Positions 28,569-38,959 of a DNA stretch of 64,000 nt are shown here, one piece after another. Location of the stretch: positions 3,658,001-3,722,000 of the forward strand of contig NZ_JAPNLE010000009.1 of NCBI RefSeq assembly GCF_026627925.1, in the 5' to 3' direction. The number at the start of each line of letters is the position of its first letter. Position 1 is the stretch's first letter. The DNA is from Cupriavidus sp. D39. Lineage in GTDB: Bacteria; Pseudomonadota; Gammaproteobacteria; Burkholderiales; Burkholderiaceae. Under the pieces are notes generated by a model. It did not search any database and was not told the origin of the DNA. It was given only the letters and a program-made list of their open reading frames with translations. Position numbers and translations under genes: made by a program.

Positions 28569-29978
28569 TCAGCGCGCCGACCAGTTAGCGTCGCGCACGC
28601 CGAACGCCGTCACCACGCCGTAGGCAGTGATGCCAAGCGCCACGCCCAGGAAATGCCCGTCCAGGCCCATGCCCGCGACATTGGCCAGCATCCAGCCGCC
28701 GCCGGCGGCCAGCGCGATGCGCGAGATGCCGGCCGCGATCGGCCAGCCCATGCGGCCGGCGCCCATCGACGCAAAGTACAGCGCCATGCCTAGCCCGAAG
28801 CCGCCGAAGGCCGGCGCTACCCAGGACAGGGCGCGCGCGGCGATGCTGGCCACCTCGGCATCCTTGGTGAAGAACCCGACAAAGGTATCCGGCGCCAGCC
28901 CCACCACGGCACCGACCGCACCGGCCAGCGCCAGTGCCATCAACGCACCGGCCCACGCCGTGCGGCGCGCGCTGGCCCAGTCGCCCGCGCCCACCGAGAG
29001 GCCCACCAGCGCGGTCAACGCCGAGCCCACGCCGAACGCCAGCGGAATCATCAGGAACTCCAGCCGCGCCGAGATGCCGTAAGCGGCTACCGCGGCGGTG
29101 CCGTAGTGGCGCAGCTGTGCGGTCACCAGGATGGTGGACAGGTTGGCTACCGAGGCCAGCGCGCAGGCCACCAGCCCCACCGACAGGATGCGGGTGAACA
29201 GCGCGCGCGACGGGCGGATCCGCAGCATCGGCACGAACCCCGCGCCGCCCCGCAGCACCACCCAGGCCATGGCCAGCGCTGCCGCCCACGACACCGCCGC
29301 CAGCGACGCGCCGATGCCGGCCAGGCCCATGCCCACCGGTTCGGCCAGCGTCCAGGCCAGCACCGGGAAGACGATCCACATCAGCGACAGCACCCGCGCC
29401 GCCAGCGCATGGCGGCCACCACCGCGCAGCACCGATGCCAGCGTGTTGGCCAGCCAGGCCGGCACCGCGCCGGCGCCGAACAGCCAGATCGCATACGTGG
29501 CGGCCGCGTCGGCCGCGGTCTGCCCCGCCACCGCGCCCAGGATGCCGTGCGCGAAGCCGGCCATCGTCACGGCAAACGCCAGGCCCGCCGTGAGCGCGAT
29601 GATGAGCGCGTGCAGCACCAGCGACGAGGCTTCCTCGCGCTTGTTCGCGCCCAGCGCGCGGGCGATGGCCGCCACCACGCCGCCACCCATGGCGCCGGTG
29701 GACATCTGCTGCAGCAGCAAGGCAAATGGCAGCACCACCGCCCAGCCCGCCAGCGCCGCCGTGCCTTGGCGTGCCGCCAGCCAGGTCTCGATCAGTTGCG
29801 CGCCGGCCTGAAGCAAGGCGATCAGGCTGGTGGGCGCGGCCAGCACCAGGATGCGGCGCATCAGTTCGCGCATCAGCGGGTGTGTGGGGGTGGCAATGGG
29901 GGTGGCAATGGGTGCGGCCGTGCCTGCGGCCGGCGCCATCGCGGCTGCGGCCATGGGATTGGCTTGCGGCTCACTCAT
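28569..29978 (-). CDS. MATE-family multidrug efflux protein
   Basis: 469 residues with about twelve membrane segments in two homologous halves. It is expected to export cationic or aromatic compounds using Na+ or H+. The first 30 residues form a low-complexity Ala/Pro/Thr segment made by short DNA repeats (GGTGGCAATGGG twice), absent from typical MATE proteins. The start overlaps the HxlR-type regulator gene by 8 bp, so the two genes are co-transcribed. Confidence 0.88.
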   Translation of the reverse strand: MSEPQANPMAAAAMAPAAGTAAPIATPIATPTHPLMRELMRRILVLAAPTSLIALLQAGAQLIETWLAARQGTAALAGWAVVLPFALLLQQMSTGAMGGGVVAAIARALGANKREEASSLVLHALIIALTAGLAFAVTMAGFAHGILGAVAGQTAADAAATYAIWLFGAGAVPAWLANTLASVLRGGGRHALAARVLSLMWIVFPVLAWTLAEPVGMGLAGIGASLAAVSWAAALAMAWVVLRGGAGFVPMLRIRPSRALFTRILSVGLVACALASVANLSTILVTAQLRHYGTAAVAAYGISARLEFLMIPLAFGVGSALTALVGLSVGAGDWASARRTAWAGALMALALAGAVGAVVGLAPDTFVGFFTKDAEVASIAARALSWVAPAFGGFGLGMALYFASMGAGRMGWPIAAGISRIALAAGGGWMLANVAGMGLDGHFLGVALGITAYGVVTAFGVRDANWSAR

Positions 29979-30507
29979 GGCTGGAGTCCGATTCTTCCGT
30001 CAGCGGGTCGTTCGTGGCTTGCGGGTCGGCAGCGGCGCCAAAGCGCCGCCGCAGATAGCCGCCCGCGCCCGGGCCGGGGGCCACGCGCAGGTCGTCCAGC
30101 GTCAGCGGGCTGCCGTCCGGGCGGGCCAGCGCCGGCGTGGCGATCTCCGCGCCGGTGTGCTTGTCCTGCAGCAAGGTGAGCGGGCCGCGCTCGTCGGTCA
30201 TCCAGCGGTCGGCCCAGGCCTTCAGCGCCACGAAGGCGGGGAAGAAGTCGCGGCCTTTTTCTGTGAGGTGGTAGACGTGCCGCGCGCTGTCGGGTGCTGG
30301 CACGCGCTCCAGCATGCCGTGTTCCACCAGGGTCTTCAGGCGCGCGCTGAGGATGTTGGGCGCGATGCCCAGGTGGCGCTGGAATTCGTCAAAGCGGGTG
30401 CTGCCGTAGAACGCCTCGCGCAACAAAAGAATGGCCCAGCGCTCGCCCAGTACCGCCATCGAGCGGGCAATCGGGCAAGGCATGCTGGCAAAGTCGGTAT
30501 GTCCCAT
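29971..30507 (-). CDS. HxlR-family transcriptional regulator
   Basis: 178 residues. Winged helix with the HxlR pattern CPIARSMAVLGERWAILLLREAFYGSTRFDEFQRHLGIAPNILSARLKTL. The single Cys11 may act as a redox or electrophile sensor, as in other family members. It probably represses its own operon, which includes the MATE exporter. Start chosen at 30507 (SD GAAAGGAGAC). Confidence 0.88.
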   Translation of the reverse strand: MGHTDFASMPCPIARSMAVLGERWAILLLREAFYGSTRFDEFQRHLGIAPNILSARLKTLVEHGMLERVPAPDSARHVYHLTEKGRDFFPAFVALKAWADRWMTDERGPLTLLQDKHTGAEIATPALARPDGSPLTLDDLRVAPGPGAGGYLRRRFGAAADPQATNDPLTEESDSSHE

Positions 30508-30550
30508 GGTCTCCTTTCGCGCGGCTTGCCGGGTTGGCTCGGATTTTTTA

Positions 30551-30565
30551 CTTGCATTTTGCAAG
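30551..30565. promoter_or_regulatory. Palindrome upstream of the HxlR/MATE operon
   Basis: CTTGCA-TTT-TGCAAG is a perfect inverted repeat 43 bp upstream of the HxlR start. Related half-sites (AACTTGC, ACTTGCAATTTG) recur at 30588-30608. Likely HxlR operator. Confidence 0.5.
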
Positions 30566-30661
30566 CCAGCGGTTCCGGCGCATCCTAACTTGCTAACTTG
30601 CAATTTGAAAGTTCGCTGGCGTGCTGCAAGTGGCGCGCGGGGAGACCCGCGCCAAAGCGGA

Positions 30662-31605
30662 TCAGGGTGCGCACAAAGCGGCATCGCCCGGGCCGCTGAA
30701 GACATCCAGCGCCGGAATCCGCTCGCGCAGGAAGTCGATCAAGGCGCGCGTGGCCATCGACGGATGCAGGTTGGGTGTGGTGATGATGTAGAGCCGGCTG
30801 CCCAATCCTTCCGGTTTCCATCCGGTCAGCACCGGCACCAGGCGGCCTTCGCGCACATCGTCCCAGCCGGCGTAGACGGGCAGCAGGCCCACGCCGTGGC
30901 CGTCGCGTACCGCGCGCATCAGGAAGGGGAAATGCTCGGATTGCAGGTGCGGGCTCAGTTCCACTTCCTCGCGCTGCTCGCCGCGGTTGAGCGTGAGCAC
31001 GAAGCGCCGCGCGGGGTAGGGCGGGCACAGGAACTGGCAGCGCGCCAGGTCGGCCGGGGTTAGCAGCGGGCCGTGGCGCGCCAGGTAGCCGGGCGAGGCG
31101 CAGAGCTGCCAGTCGATGGCGCAGATGTCGCGCGCCACGTGGTCCAGCGGTGGCTGCGAGGTGACCTTGAGCGCCACGTCGATCTCCGCGGCGATCAGGT
31201 CCACCACGCGGTTGGCAAAGAACACCCGCAGCGAGATGCCGGGATGCCGCCCGGTGAATTCCAGCAGCAGCGGCGCGAGGAAGGTGTCGCCCAGCCCAGT
31301 CGGCACGCTCACCCGCACATGGCCGCGCAGGGTGGTGCCCAGGCTGTCGATCTCCGCCTGGGCCGCCGCCACTTCCTGCAGGATGCGCAGGCCGTGCTGG
31401 TAGAGCGCGCCCCCGGCTCGGTCAGCTCCAGCCGGCGCGTGGTCCGGCGCAGCAACTGCGCGCCGGCCTGGTGCTCCAGCTCGCGCAGCTGGCGGCTGAC
31501 CTGCGAGCGCGTGACGCCGCGCCGCCGGCCCGCCTCGGACAAGTTGCCGGCCTCGACGATGTCGACGAAGGCCTGGATCAGGTTGAGGTCCATCCGGGAT
31601 TCCAT
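30662..31605 (-). pseudogene. LysR-family regulator, frameshifted
   Basis: The helix-turn-helix half (MDLNLIQAFVDIVEAGNLSEAG, VTRSQVSRQLRELE) is in one frame and the effector domain (GHVRVSVPTGLGD...) in another. The break is at the run of five C at 31410-31414; one more base restores ELTEPGGALYQHG and a protein of about 314 residues. It would control the divergent SDR gene. The break may be a sequencing error rather than a true mutation. Confidence 0.8.
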
Positions 31606-31612
31606 GGAGAAT

Positions 31613-31631
31613 TGTCGCGTCTGACGCAACA
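31613..31631. promoter_or_regulatory. Imperfect palindrome in the LysR/SDR divergent region
   Basis: TGTCGCGTC-T-GACGCAACA, dyad-symmetric with one mismatch position per arm, lies 8 bp from the LysR start and 124 bp from the SDR start. The position suits a LysR autoregulatory site. Confidence 0.35.
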
Positions 31632-31754
31632 TTGTGAGTTTCCACGAGGGAATTGTCGATGCCGGGAACCGGGGCTACAGTGACCATGCCCTGGCGGATT
31701 GCCACGGCGGGGCCAGGCAGGCGCCACGCCGCCCTACAACAAGCAGGAGACACC

Positions 31755-32687
31755 ATGTTCAAGAACGATCTTTTCGCCGGCCAGCGCGTGCTGATCACCG
31801 GTGGCGGCACCGGGCTGGGCCTGATCATGGCCGAGCGCCTGGCCGGGCTGGGGGCAGAGTTGCACCTGTGCGGGCGCCGGCTGGCGGTGCTGGACGAGGC
31901 CGCCGAGATGCTGCGCCACCAGCACGGCACCAAGGTCGTGACCCACGCGGTGGACATCCGCGACGCGGCTGCCGTCGACGCCATGATCGAGACCATCTGG
32001 ACCCGGCACGGCCCGCTCGACTGCCTGGTCAACAACGCCGCAGGCAACTTCATCAGCCGCACCGAGGACCTGTCGCCCAACGCCTTCCACGCCATCTCCG
32101 ACATCGTCTTTCGCGGCACCTTCTACACCACGCAGGCCGTGGGCAAGCGCTGGATCCGCGACGGCCATCCTGGCTCGGTGCTCTCCATCGTCGTGACCTG
32201 GGTCTGGACCGGCTCGCCCTTCGTGGTGCCCTCTGCCATGTCCAAGGCGGGCGTGGATGCGATGACCAAGTCGCTGGCCGTGGAGTGGGGCCGCCACGGC
32301 ATCCGCTGCAACGCCATCGCGCCGGGCGTGATCCCGACCGAAGGCGCGGGCTCGCGCCTGCGTCCGCAGGATTCGCAGCAAGACGCCATGAGCGGCCAGA
32401 ACCCCACGGGCCGCATCGGCCAGCCGCAGGATATCGGCAACCTGGCCGCCTTCCTGCTGGCCCGCGACAACTCCTGGATCAACGGACAGACCATTGCGCT
32501 GGATGGTGGCGATTACCTCGCCAACGGCGCTTATTTCAAGCAGTACCTGGATTGGGGCGACGCCGAGTGGCAAGCCGCGCGTGAGCGCATCGCGGCCAGG
32601 AACGCCGCCGATCGTGCCGGCCGCACCGTCAACGCACCGACCCCGACCACCCCTACCACCAAGCCTAGCCAGGCTGGAGACAACTGA
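31755..32687 (+). CDS. Short-chain dehydrogenase/reductase (2,4-dienoyl-CoA reductase-like)
   Basis: 310 residues. NAD(P)-binding TGGGTGLG, NNAAGNF, and an S-x-x-K-type region in VPSAMSKAGVDAMTK with no clear Tyr before it, as in the peroxisomal-type 2,4-dienoyl-CoA reductase group, which lacks the usual catalytic Tyr. Ends with DGGDYLANGAYF. Probably reduces or oxidises an acyl-CoA intermediate. Its stop overlaps the start of the ligase gene (TGATG). Confidence 0.85.
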   Translation: MFKNDLFAGQRVLITGGGTGLGLIMAERLAGLGAELHLCGRRLAVLDEAAEMLRHQHGTKVVTHAVDIRDAAAVDAMIETIWTRHGPLDCLVNNAAGNFISRTEDLSPNAFHAISDIVFRGTFYTTQAVGKRWIRDGHPGSVLSIVVTWVWTGSPFVVPSAMSKAGVDAMTKSLAVEWGRHGIRCNAIAPGVIPTEGAGSRLRPQDSQQDAMSGQNPTGRIGQPQDIGNLAAFLLARDNSWINGQTIALDGGDYLANGAYFKQYLDWGDAEWQAARERIAARNAADRAGRTVNAPTPTTPTTKPSQAGDN

Positions 32688-34191
32688 TGGCCGCTGACCT
32701 CTGGTTTGAAGACACCCACCGTACCGGCGCCGAACTGAGCGAGCGCGGCGCGCGCCTGGCCGGCGGCCTGCGCGCGCTCGGCCTGGCCGAAGGCGACGTG
32801 GTCGCGGTGCTGCTGCGCAATGACCCGGTCTTTGCCGATATCGTGCACGCCTGCCGCACGGCCGGCACTTACTATTGCCCGATCAACTGGCACTTCACCG
32901 CCGAGGAAATCCGCTTCCTGTTGACCGACAGCGGCGCCTGCGCCTTGATCGTCAGCGCCGACCTGCTGGACGGCGTGCGCGCCGTGGTGCCCGCAAGCGT
33001 GCAGGTGCTGGCCGTGGCCGCGCCGGGCCAGGGCAGCCCCGCGGGCGCCACCGACTACGAAAGCTGGCTCGCCGCGCAGCAACCGTATGACGGCCCGCGC
33101 GTGGCGCCGCGCGGCCACATGGCCTACACCTCCGGCACGACCGGCCGCCCCAAGGGCGTGCTGCGCGCCGCGCCGCCGCTGGCCATGCTGGACGAGCAGC
33201 TCGCGCGCATGCGCTCGGTGGTGGCGCAGACCATGGGCATCGTACAGGGCACGCGCGCGCTGATGGCCGCGCCGCTGTATCACAGCGCACCGGGCGTGTT
33301 CATCCAGAACGCGCTGCAGCTCGGCGAGCGCCTGGTGCTGTGCGCACGCTTCGATCCGGAGCACGTGCTGGCGCTGGTGGAGAAGCACCGCATCGACGTC
33401 CTCTACCTGGTGCCGATCATGTACGTGCGCATGCTCAAGGTGCCGCCCGAAGTGCGCGCCCGTTACGACTTGTCTTCGCTGCGCTTTGTCGCATCGACTG
33501 GCGCGCCGTGCGCGCCCGAGGTCAAGCGCGCCATGCTGGACTGGTTGGGCCCGGTGGTCCACGAAACCTACGCTTCGAGCGAGGCCGGCATGATTACCGT
33601 GGCCACCCCGCCGACGCCGTGGCCAAGCCTGGCACGGCGGGCCGCCCAGTGGACCAGGGCGAAGTGCGCATCCTGGATGAGCAGGGCGTTGCCTGCGCGC
33701 CCGGCGAGATCGGCCTGGTCTATGTGCGCCAGCCCGCCTACCCGGACTTCACCTATCGCAACAACGAGGCCGCCCGCCGCGCCATCGACCGCGACGGCCT
33801 GGTGAGCCTGGGCGACATGGGCTACCTGGATGCGGACGGCTACCTCTTTATCTGTGACCGCGCCTCCGACATGGTGATCTCCGGCGGCGTGAACATCTAC
33901 CCGGCCGAGATCGAGCACGAGCTGGTGCGCTATCCCGGCTTGGCCGACTGCGTGGTGTTTGGCGTGCCCGACGACGAATACGGCGAGCGCCTGCTGGCCA
34001 TGGTGCAACCCGTGGCGGGGGCCACGCTGGAGGAGGGGGCCATCATCGAGTGGCTGCGCCAGCGCCTGTCCGGCTTCAAGGTGCCGCGCACCATCGTGGT
34101 GGAGGCGCTGCTGCCGCGCGACGATACCGGCAAGCTGGCCAAGCGCCGCCTGCGCGACAAGTACTGGGAAGGGCGCACGCGACGGGTTTGA
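32687..34191 (+). pseudogene. Acyl-CoA synthetase (AMP-binding), frameshifted
   Basis: The N-terminal part contains the P-loop YTSGTTGRPKGV, and the region after SEAGMITVATP continues in another frame as DAVAKPGTAGRP ... GDMGYLDADGYL ... RASDMVISGGVNIYPAEIE. The break is at the CCCC run 33606-33609; one extra C gives a full protein of 501 residues. Such enzymes activate a carboxylic acid to its CoA ester. With the SDR and the TctC-type binding protein this looks like a pathway for an organic acid. The frameshift may be a sequencing error. Confidence 0.85.
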
Positions 34192-34231
34192 GCCGGGCAC
34201 CAGACATCAGAAAAACCAAGGAGACTACGCA

Positions 34232-35209
34232 ATGCATAGCTGGAAAACCGGATGGCGCGCCTGGGCCGGCGCGGCCCTCTTCGCCTGTTCGCAACTAGCG
34301 GATGCCGCCTATCCCGACCGTCCCATCAAGTTGGTGGTGCCCTACACGCCGGGCGGCTCCACCGACCAGTTCGGGCGTGGGCTGGCTGATGGCATGAGCC
34401 GTGTGCTCAAGCAGACGGTGGTGGTGGAGAACCGCCCCGGCGCCGCCACCATGATCGGCACGCAAAGCGTGGCGCGCGCGCCCGCCGACGGCTACACCAT
34501 GGTGTTGGCCACCAACGGCAGCATGGTGCTCAACCCCATGCTCTACAAGAAGATCGCCTACGATCCACCGCGCGACTTCCGGATCTTCACCGTTGGTGCC
34601 GAGGCGCCGCTGGTGGTGGTGACCAACAGCCAGGTGCCGGCGACCAGCATCCGCGAGTTCGCGGCCTACGCCAAGGCCAGCGGCGGCAAGCTCAACTACG
34701 CCTCGGTCGGCCTGGGCAACGCGCTGCAGCTCGCCACCGAAATGCTCAAGACCGAGCTCGGGATCGCGGTCACCCATGTGCCGTACAACGGCAGCGCACC
34801 GGCGCTCTCGGCGCTGCTCGCCAACGACGTGCAACTGATGGTGGACGTGGTCAGCACCTCGCTGCCGCACATCAAGGGCGGCAAGCTGCGCGCGCTGGCG
34901 GTCACCGGCCGCACCCGGCTGGAAGTGTTGCCCAATGTACCGACCGTGGCCGAAGGCGGCTATCCCAACTTCCAGGCCGCAACCTGGTTCGGGCTCGCCG
35001 TGCCGGCGCAGACGCCGCCGGACGTGGTGGAAAAGCTGCAGGCCGCAGCCGCGCAGGTCCTCAAGGATCCGCACTTCCGGGCGACCTTCAGCGCATTGGG
35101 TCTGGTGATCCAGCCGCCGCGCAGCCAGGCCGAGATCGACCGCTACGTGGAGGCGGATCGCGAGCATTGGGGCAAGGTCATCCGCGCCAACAGCATCAGC
35201 CTGGACTGA
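34232..35209 (+). CDS. Tripartite tricarboxylate transporter binding protein (TctC/Bug)
   Basis: 325 residues. A signal peptide ending near LADA, then the Bug fold: YPDRPIKLVVPYTPGGSTDQFGR, NRPGAATMIGTQ, HVPYNGSAPALSALLA, VPTVAEGGYPNF. These proteins bind carboxylates in the periplasm; Cupriavidus and Bordetella carry them in very large numbers, often without membrane partners, as here. It probably captures the acid used by the upstream ligase. Confidence 0.9.
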   Translation: MHSWKTGWRAWAGAALFACSQLADAAYPDRPIKLVVPYTPGGSTDQFGRGLADGMSRVLKQTVVVENRPGAATMIGTQSVARAPADGYTMVLATNGSMVLNPMLYKKIAYDPPRDFRIFTVGAEAPLVVVTNSQVPATSIREFAAYAKASGGKLNYASVGLGNALQLATEMLKTELGIAVTHVPYNGSAPALSALLANDVQLMVDVVSTSLPHIKGGKLRALAVTGRTRLEVLPNVPTVAEGGYPNFQAATWFGLAVPAQTPPDVVEKLQAAAAQVLKDPHFRATFSALGLVIQPPRSQAEIDRYVEADREHWGKVIRANSISLD

Positions 35210-35338
35210 GTGGAGGGCGTCTGGCGCGCGCTTTGTGCGCGGCATGCCTGGAGGCGATCGGCGTATAGTTCCATCACGCCGTGATGATTCCGGCCCTCGG
35301 GCTGGTCACGGCATTTCTTCGCCCACGCCTGCCGCTCC

Positions 35339-36820
35339 ATGAACGACGTCACGCCAAATCACAGCCAAGGTCCCGAGCCGTCCGATCCTGGCAACGCTTC
35401 CGACCGCGTTTCCGAGCGCGCCTCCGACCGCGACCGGCTGCGCGCGCTGCGCCGCCGCGCCCGCATGGCCGCGGGCCGCAAGTCGCGCCAGATGTGGCGT
35501 ATCTCCCGCACCACCCTGCGCTACGCCGTCTTCATGTGCGGCGCCGGCGGCGTGGCGCTGTTCTCCCTGATCTTCGCGTGGATTGCCGAGGTGGCCCTGC
35601 GCTGGAACGCGCAGCTGGCGGCCGCCACGCCCTGGCTGGCCTTCGTGCTGCTGCCCCTCGGGCTGGCCGCGCTGCGCTGGCTCACGATCCGCCTGGCGCC
35701 GCAGGCGCGTGGCAGCGGCATCCCGCAGGTGATCGCCGCGTTCGGCCTGCCTCCGGCGGGGCCGGCGCAGACCCTGCTGGTGTCGTTCCGCCAGTCCATG
35801 TGGAAAGTGCTGCTGACCACTGGCGGTCTGCTGGCGGGCGCCTCCATCGGCCGCGAGGGGCCGTCGGTGCAGGTGGGCGCCGCGGCGATGCTCGCCTGGG
35901 GGCGCTGGTGCCAGGAGAAGCTGCGCTTTCGCATCGGCTTTCATCCCAACGCGCTGATCGCCGCCGGCGCCGCCGGGGCTGGCCGCCGCCTTCAATACGC
36001 CGCTGGCGGGCGTGGTGTTCGCCATCGAGGAGCTCGGCCGCGGTACTGCCGTGCGCTGGGACCGGCTGGTGCTGTCGGGGGTGCTGACCGCCGGCTTTCT
36101 CTCGCTGGCGATTCTTGGCAACAATCCCTATTTCAGCGTCAAGACGCCGATCCTCGCACTGCACGATGCCTGGGGGCCGGTACTGCTGTGCGCCCTGGTC
36201 AACGGCGTGCTGGGCGGCCTGTTTGCCAAGCTGCTGATCGGCGGCGTGCCCGCGTTGATGCCGGCGCGGCTGCGCGCCTGGCCGTTGCAGCATCCCGTGC
36301 TGGTGGCCTTCCTGTGCGGCCTGGTGGCCGCGGTGATCGGCTGGTCCACCGGGGGCGCCACCTTTGGCACCGGCTACGAGCAGGCCGCCGGCCTGATCAA
36401 TGGCGAGCCGCACGCCACGCTGTGGTTCGGCGTGGCCAAGCTGGCGGCGACCGTGGTCTCGTATTTCGCGGGCATTCCCGGTGGCATCTTCACCCCTCGC
36501 TGGCTATCGGTGCCGGCATCGGCGCCAATGTGGCGGACTGGGTCGGCCACCTCTTCGGCGGCATGACCGAGCCGCGCGTGCTGGCGCTGGTGTCGATGGC
36601 CGCCTTCCTGGCTGCCGCCACCCAGGCGCCCATCACCGCCAGCGTGATCGTGATGGAGATGACGCGCTCGCAGGACCTCACCCTGTTCCTGCTGGCGGCG
36701 TCGCTGCTGGCCTCGTTCCTGGCGCGCCAGTTCTGCCCGCACCCGTTCTATCACCACGTGGGCCATGCCTTCCGGCGCGAAGCCCTGGCAGCCACGCGCA
36801 AAGTGGCCCCCGCCACATAA
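35339..36820 (+). pseudogene. ClC-type voltage-gated chloride channel/antiporter, two frameshifts
   Basis: Start and end are in the same frame, but the middle third is read from another frame. The first part holds GSGIPQ and GREGPSVQVGAA, the middle LAAAFNTPLAGVVFAIEELGRG and GIPGGIFTP, the end AIGAGIGAN and a last membrane region. The first break lies around the GGGG run at 35975-35978, the second at the CCCC run 36493-36496. Corrected, the gene gives about 494 residues with the selectivity-filter motifs of ClC proteins. Two compensating indels in one gene suggest sequence error. Confidence 0.85.
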
Positions 36821-36946
36821 AGAGCCGTGGCCATGGTGCCGGCTGCCGCTTTGTCTTACCATGGGCGGCGCCCGGGCCATGCACCCGGCGCTGTGTACCG
36901 GCGGCACAGGAGGATCCGCGCCGGCACCACGAACCGGGGAGCACAG

Positions 36947-37228
36947 ATGGCCACAAGACGACCGTCGGGCAGTGACGCCGCATCACGCCCGCAGCCGCAG
37001 AAGTCCCATAGCAAGGAAAGCACCGCTTTGCGCGACCTCGGGCCGGACACCGTCTGGCATACGCGCGGCCTGCATGGCCATACCCGCCCGCGCGCGCCGT
37101 TACCGTCGTCGGCGCGCTCGCCGCGGCGGCAGTTGCCGCCCAGCCGGGTGCCGCGCCTGATGCTGTGGGGCTTGCTGCTGGTGTTGCTGGCGGTCATGGC
37201 CAACGCAGTGATGAATATGACGCATTAA
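36947..37228 (+). CDS. Small hypothetical protein with one C-terminal membrane segment
   Basis: 93 residues. A long polar, Pro/Arg/Ser-rich N-terminal part and a single hydrophobic segment (LMLWGLLLVLLAVMANAVM) near the C-terminus. No family recognised. GGGGAGCA precedes the ATG. The composition suggests a tail-anchored inner-membrane protein. Confidence 0.5.
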   Translation: MATRRPSGSDAASRPQPQKSHSKESTALRDLGPDTVWHTRGLHGHTRPRAPLPSSARSPRRQLPPSRVPRLMLWGLLLVLLAVMANAVMNMTH

Positions 37229-37324
37229 CCCCCGGCAATGTGCCTGCCATGCCATCTTGTGGCGGGTGGCAGGAACCACGCGCGCAGGGGGCGCTCCAAC
37301 CCGGAGCTTTTCTCAGGAGTCTGG

Positions 37325-37992
37325 ATGAAATACCCCTCGCCGGGCTGGCCGTTGCCAGCTTGCTGCTGATTTCGCCTTGGGCCGGCGCTGCCCCCAAGGA
37401 TGGCGCCGCCGACAAACTGGCGCCGATGCTGGATAGCCTGGAGATTGGCAGCCCGCTGCCCACGCTGCCCGATTGCGCCGACAAGCGCACCCCCGACGGC
37501 CGCGACGTGACCGCCCTGTGTGTTGAAGTGCGTGGCGACGGCGTGATGCGCCAGGTTGGCGTGCCGCGCGACAAGCGGCCCGCCTTCATGGACGGTCCCC
37601 ACGTGGTGGCCTTTGTCGACCGCAACGCCCTGGTCGGCGTGATCGTGCCCACCGACGGCGTACGCTCCGAGAAAGACGTGGTGGACAGCCTCACCGCGCG
37701 CTACGGCAAGCCGTTCCGCTCCGAGCAGACGAAGATGAAGGACAAGGCCGGCCAGCCCATCACCAGCGTGCATGCCGGTTGGATGAAAAAACCACTGACC
37801 GTGGAGCTCTATGCCATTCCGGAGGATCCCGCTACCGGCACCATCGAGCTGCTGCTGCCCCAGGCCCGCGTGCTGATGGCCAACCAGGACAGCGCGATGG
37901 CGGAACAGCTCAACCCCAAGGCGGCGTCTGCGCCGCAAGCGGCGCCGAGCGGCAAGGCCGGGGAGAAGAAGGGGAAGGACGGCAGCTGGTAG
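37325..37992 (+). pseudogene. Secreted hypothetical protein, frameshifted in the signal peptide
   Basis: SD CAGGAG is followed by ATG AAA TAC; one C missing from the CCCC run 37333-37336 breaks the frame. With five C the start reads MKYPLAGLAVASLLLISPWAGAAPKDG, a good signal peptide, and the gene encodes 222 residues. The mature part has two Cys (LPDCADK, ALCVEVRG) and a Lys/Gly-rich end. No family recognised. The frame after the break is long and clean, so the gene is probably intact in the organism. Confidence 0.65.
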
Positions 37993-38049
37993 CGTTTGTG
38001 GCTTTGCGGCGCTGCGCGCGCCGCAAAGTCCTCAAAGCCCTCAAAGCCC

Positions 38050-38859
38050 TCAAAGCCCTTCCATCACCTTGTCCAGCCCGCGCACCAGCCCGGTCAAGGT
38101 ATGCACCTTGCGGATCGCCAGCAGGGCGCCCGACACATAGGGCTTGGAGCCGTCGCCGGACTCGTGCTTCAGATGCAGGCGCTGCCCGTCGGCGCCGAAG
38201 ATCACCTCCACGCCCAACTGATATCCCGGCAGGCGCACGGCGTGCACCTGGCTGCTGGACATCGTTGCGCCACGCGTTTCCTGGGGGCCCTTGACCTGGT
38301 CGATGGGCACCACCTGCTTGGCTTCGCGGACCTGCCCCAGGCGGTACGCCAGCTCGCGCACGGTGCCGGAGGGTACGTCGATCTTGCCGGCCTTGGCGTA
38401 GTCGATGATTTCCCAGTGCTCCAGGTGGCGCGCGGCCATCTCGGCGAACTTCTGCAGCAGCACCACGGTAATGGCAAAGTTGCCGCAGGCCAGCACGCCG
38501 CGCCCGGCCTGGCGCGCGGCGGCGTCGATCTCGGCATAGTCCTCGTCGGATAGCCCGGACGTGCCCACCACCACGTGCGCGCCCTTGGCCAGCGCCTGCA
38601 GGATGTTGCGCTTGGCAATATCCGGCTTGGTGTATTCCACATAAACGTCGAAGGCGCCTTGCGCCAGCTCGTCGATGCTGGCGACCGCCACGCCGGGCGT
38701 GCCCTTGTGCGCGGTCAGCGCCGCCAGGGTCTGGCCGGCCGCGCCGCGCGACAGCCCGGCCACCAGCGTCATGTCATCCGCGTGCGCCACGCCGCGCGCC
38801 AGTTCGCCGCCGGCCCAGCCGGTCACGCCGCCCACGGCGACTCGAATGCGATTGCTCAT
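38050..38859 (-). CDS. Dihydrodipicolinate reductase-family protein
   Basis: 269 residues. NAD(P)-binding start RVAVGGVTGWAGGELARGV, and the DapB-like motifs VVVGTSGLSDEDY, CGNFAITVVLLQKFAE and KIDVPSGTVREL. DapB reduces dihydrodipicolinate in lysine and peptidoglycan synthesis, but this form is diverged (no E-x-H-H-x-x-K-x-D-x-P-S-G-T box in full: here IIDYAKAGKIDVPSGT), so another substrate is possible. It lies 100 bp downstream of the Lrp-type regulator and next to the lysine degradation operon. Confidence 0.75.
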   Translation of the reverse strand: MSNRIRVAVGGVTGWAGGELARGVAHADDMTLVAGLSRGAAGQTLAALTAHKGTPGVAVASIDELAQGAFDVYVEYTKPDIAKRNILQALAKGAHVVVGTSGLSDEDYAEIDAAARQAGRGVLACGNFAITVVLLQKFAEMAARHLEHWEIIDYAKAGKIDVPSGTVRELAYRLGQVREAKQVVPIDQVKGPQETRGATMSSSQVHAVRLPGYQLGVEVIFGADGQRLHLKHESGDGSKPYVSGALLAIRKVHTLTGLVRGLDKVMEGL

Positions 38860-38959
38860 GGTCTTGCTCTCCTGATCTGGATGGTTTTCCGGGGTGCCCG
38901 GTTGGCCGGGCTGGCTGCCAAGCTGTGCAGCATAAGCCTTTTGCGTGCGCGCCGCTGGC

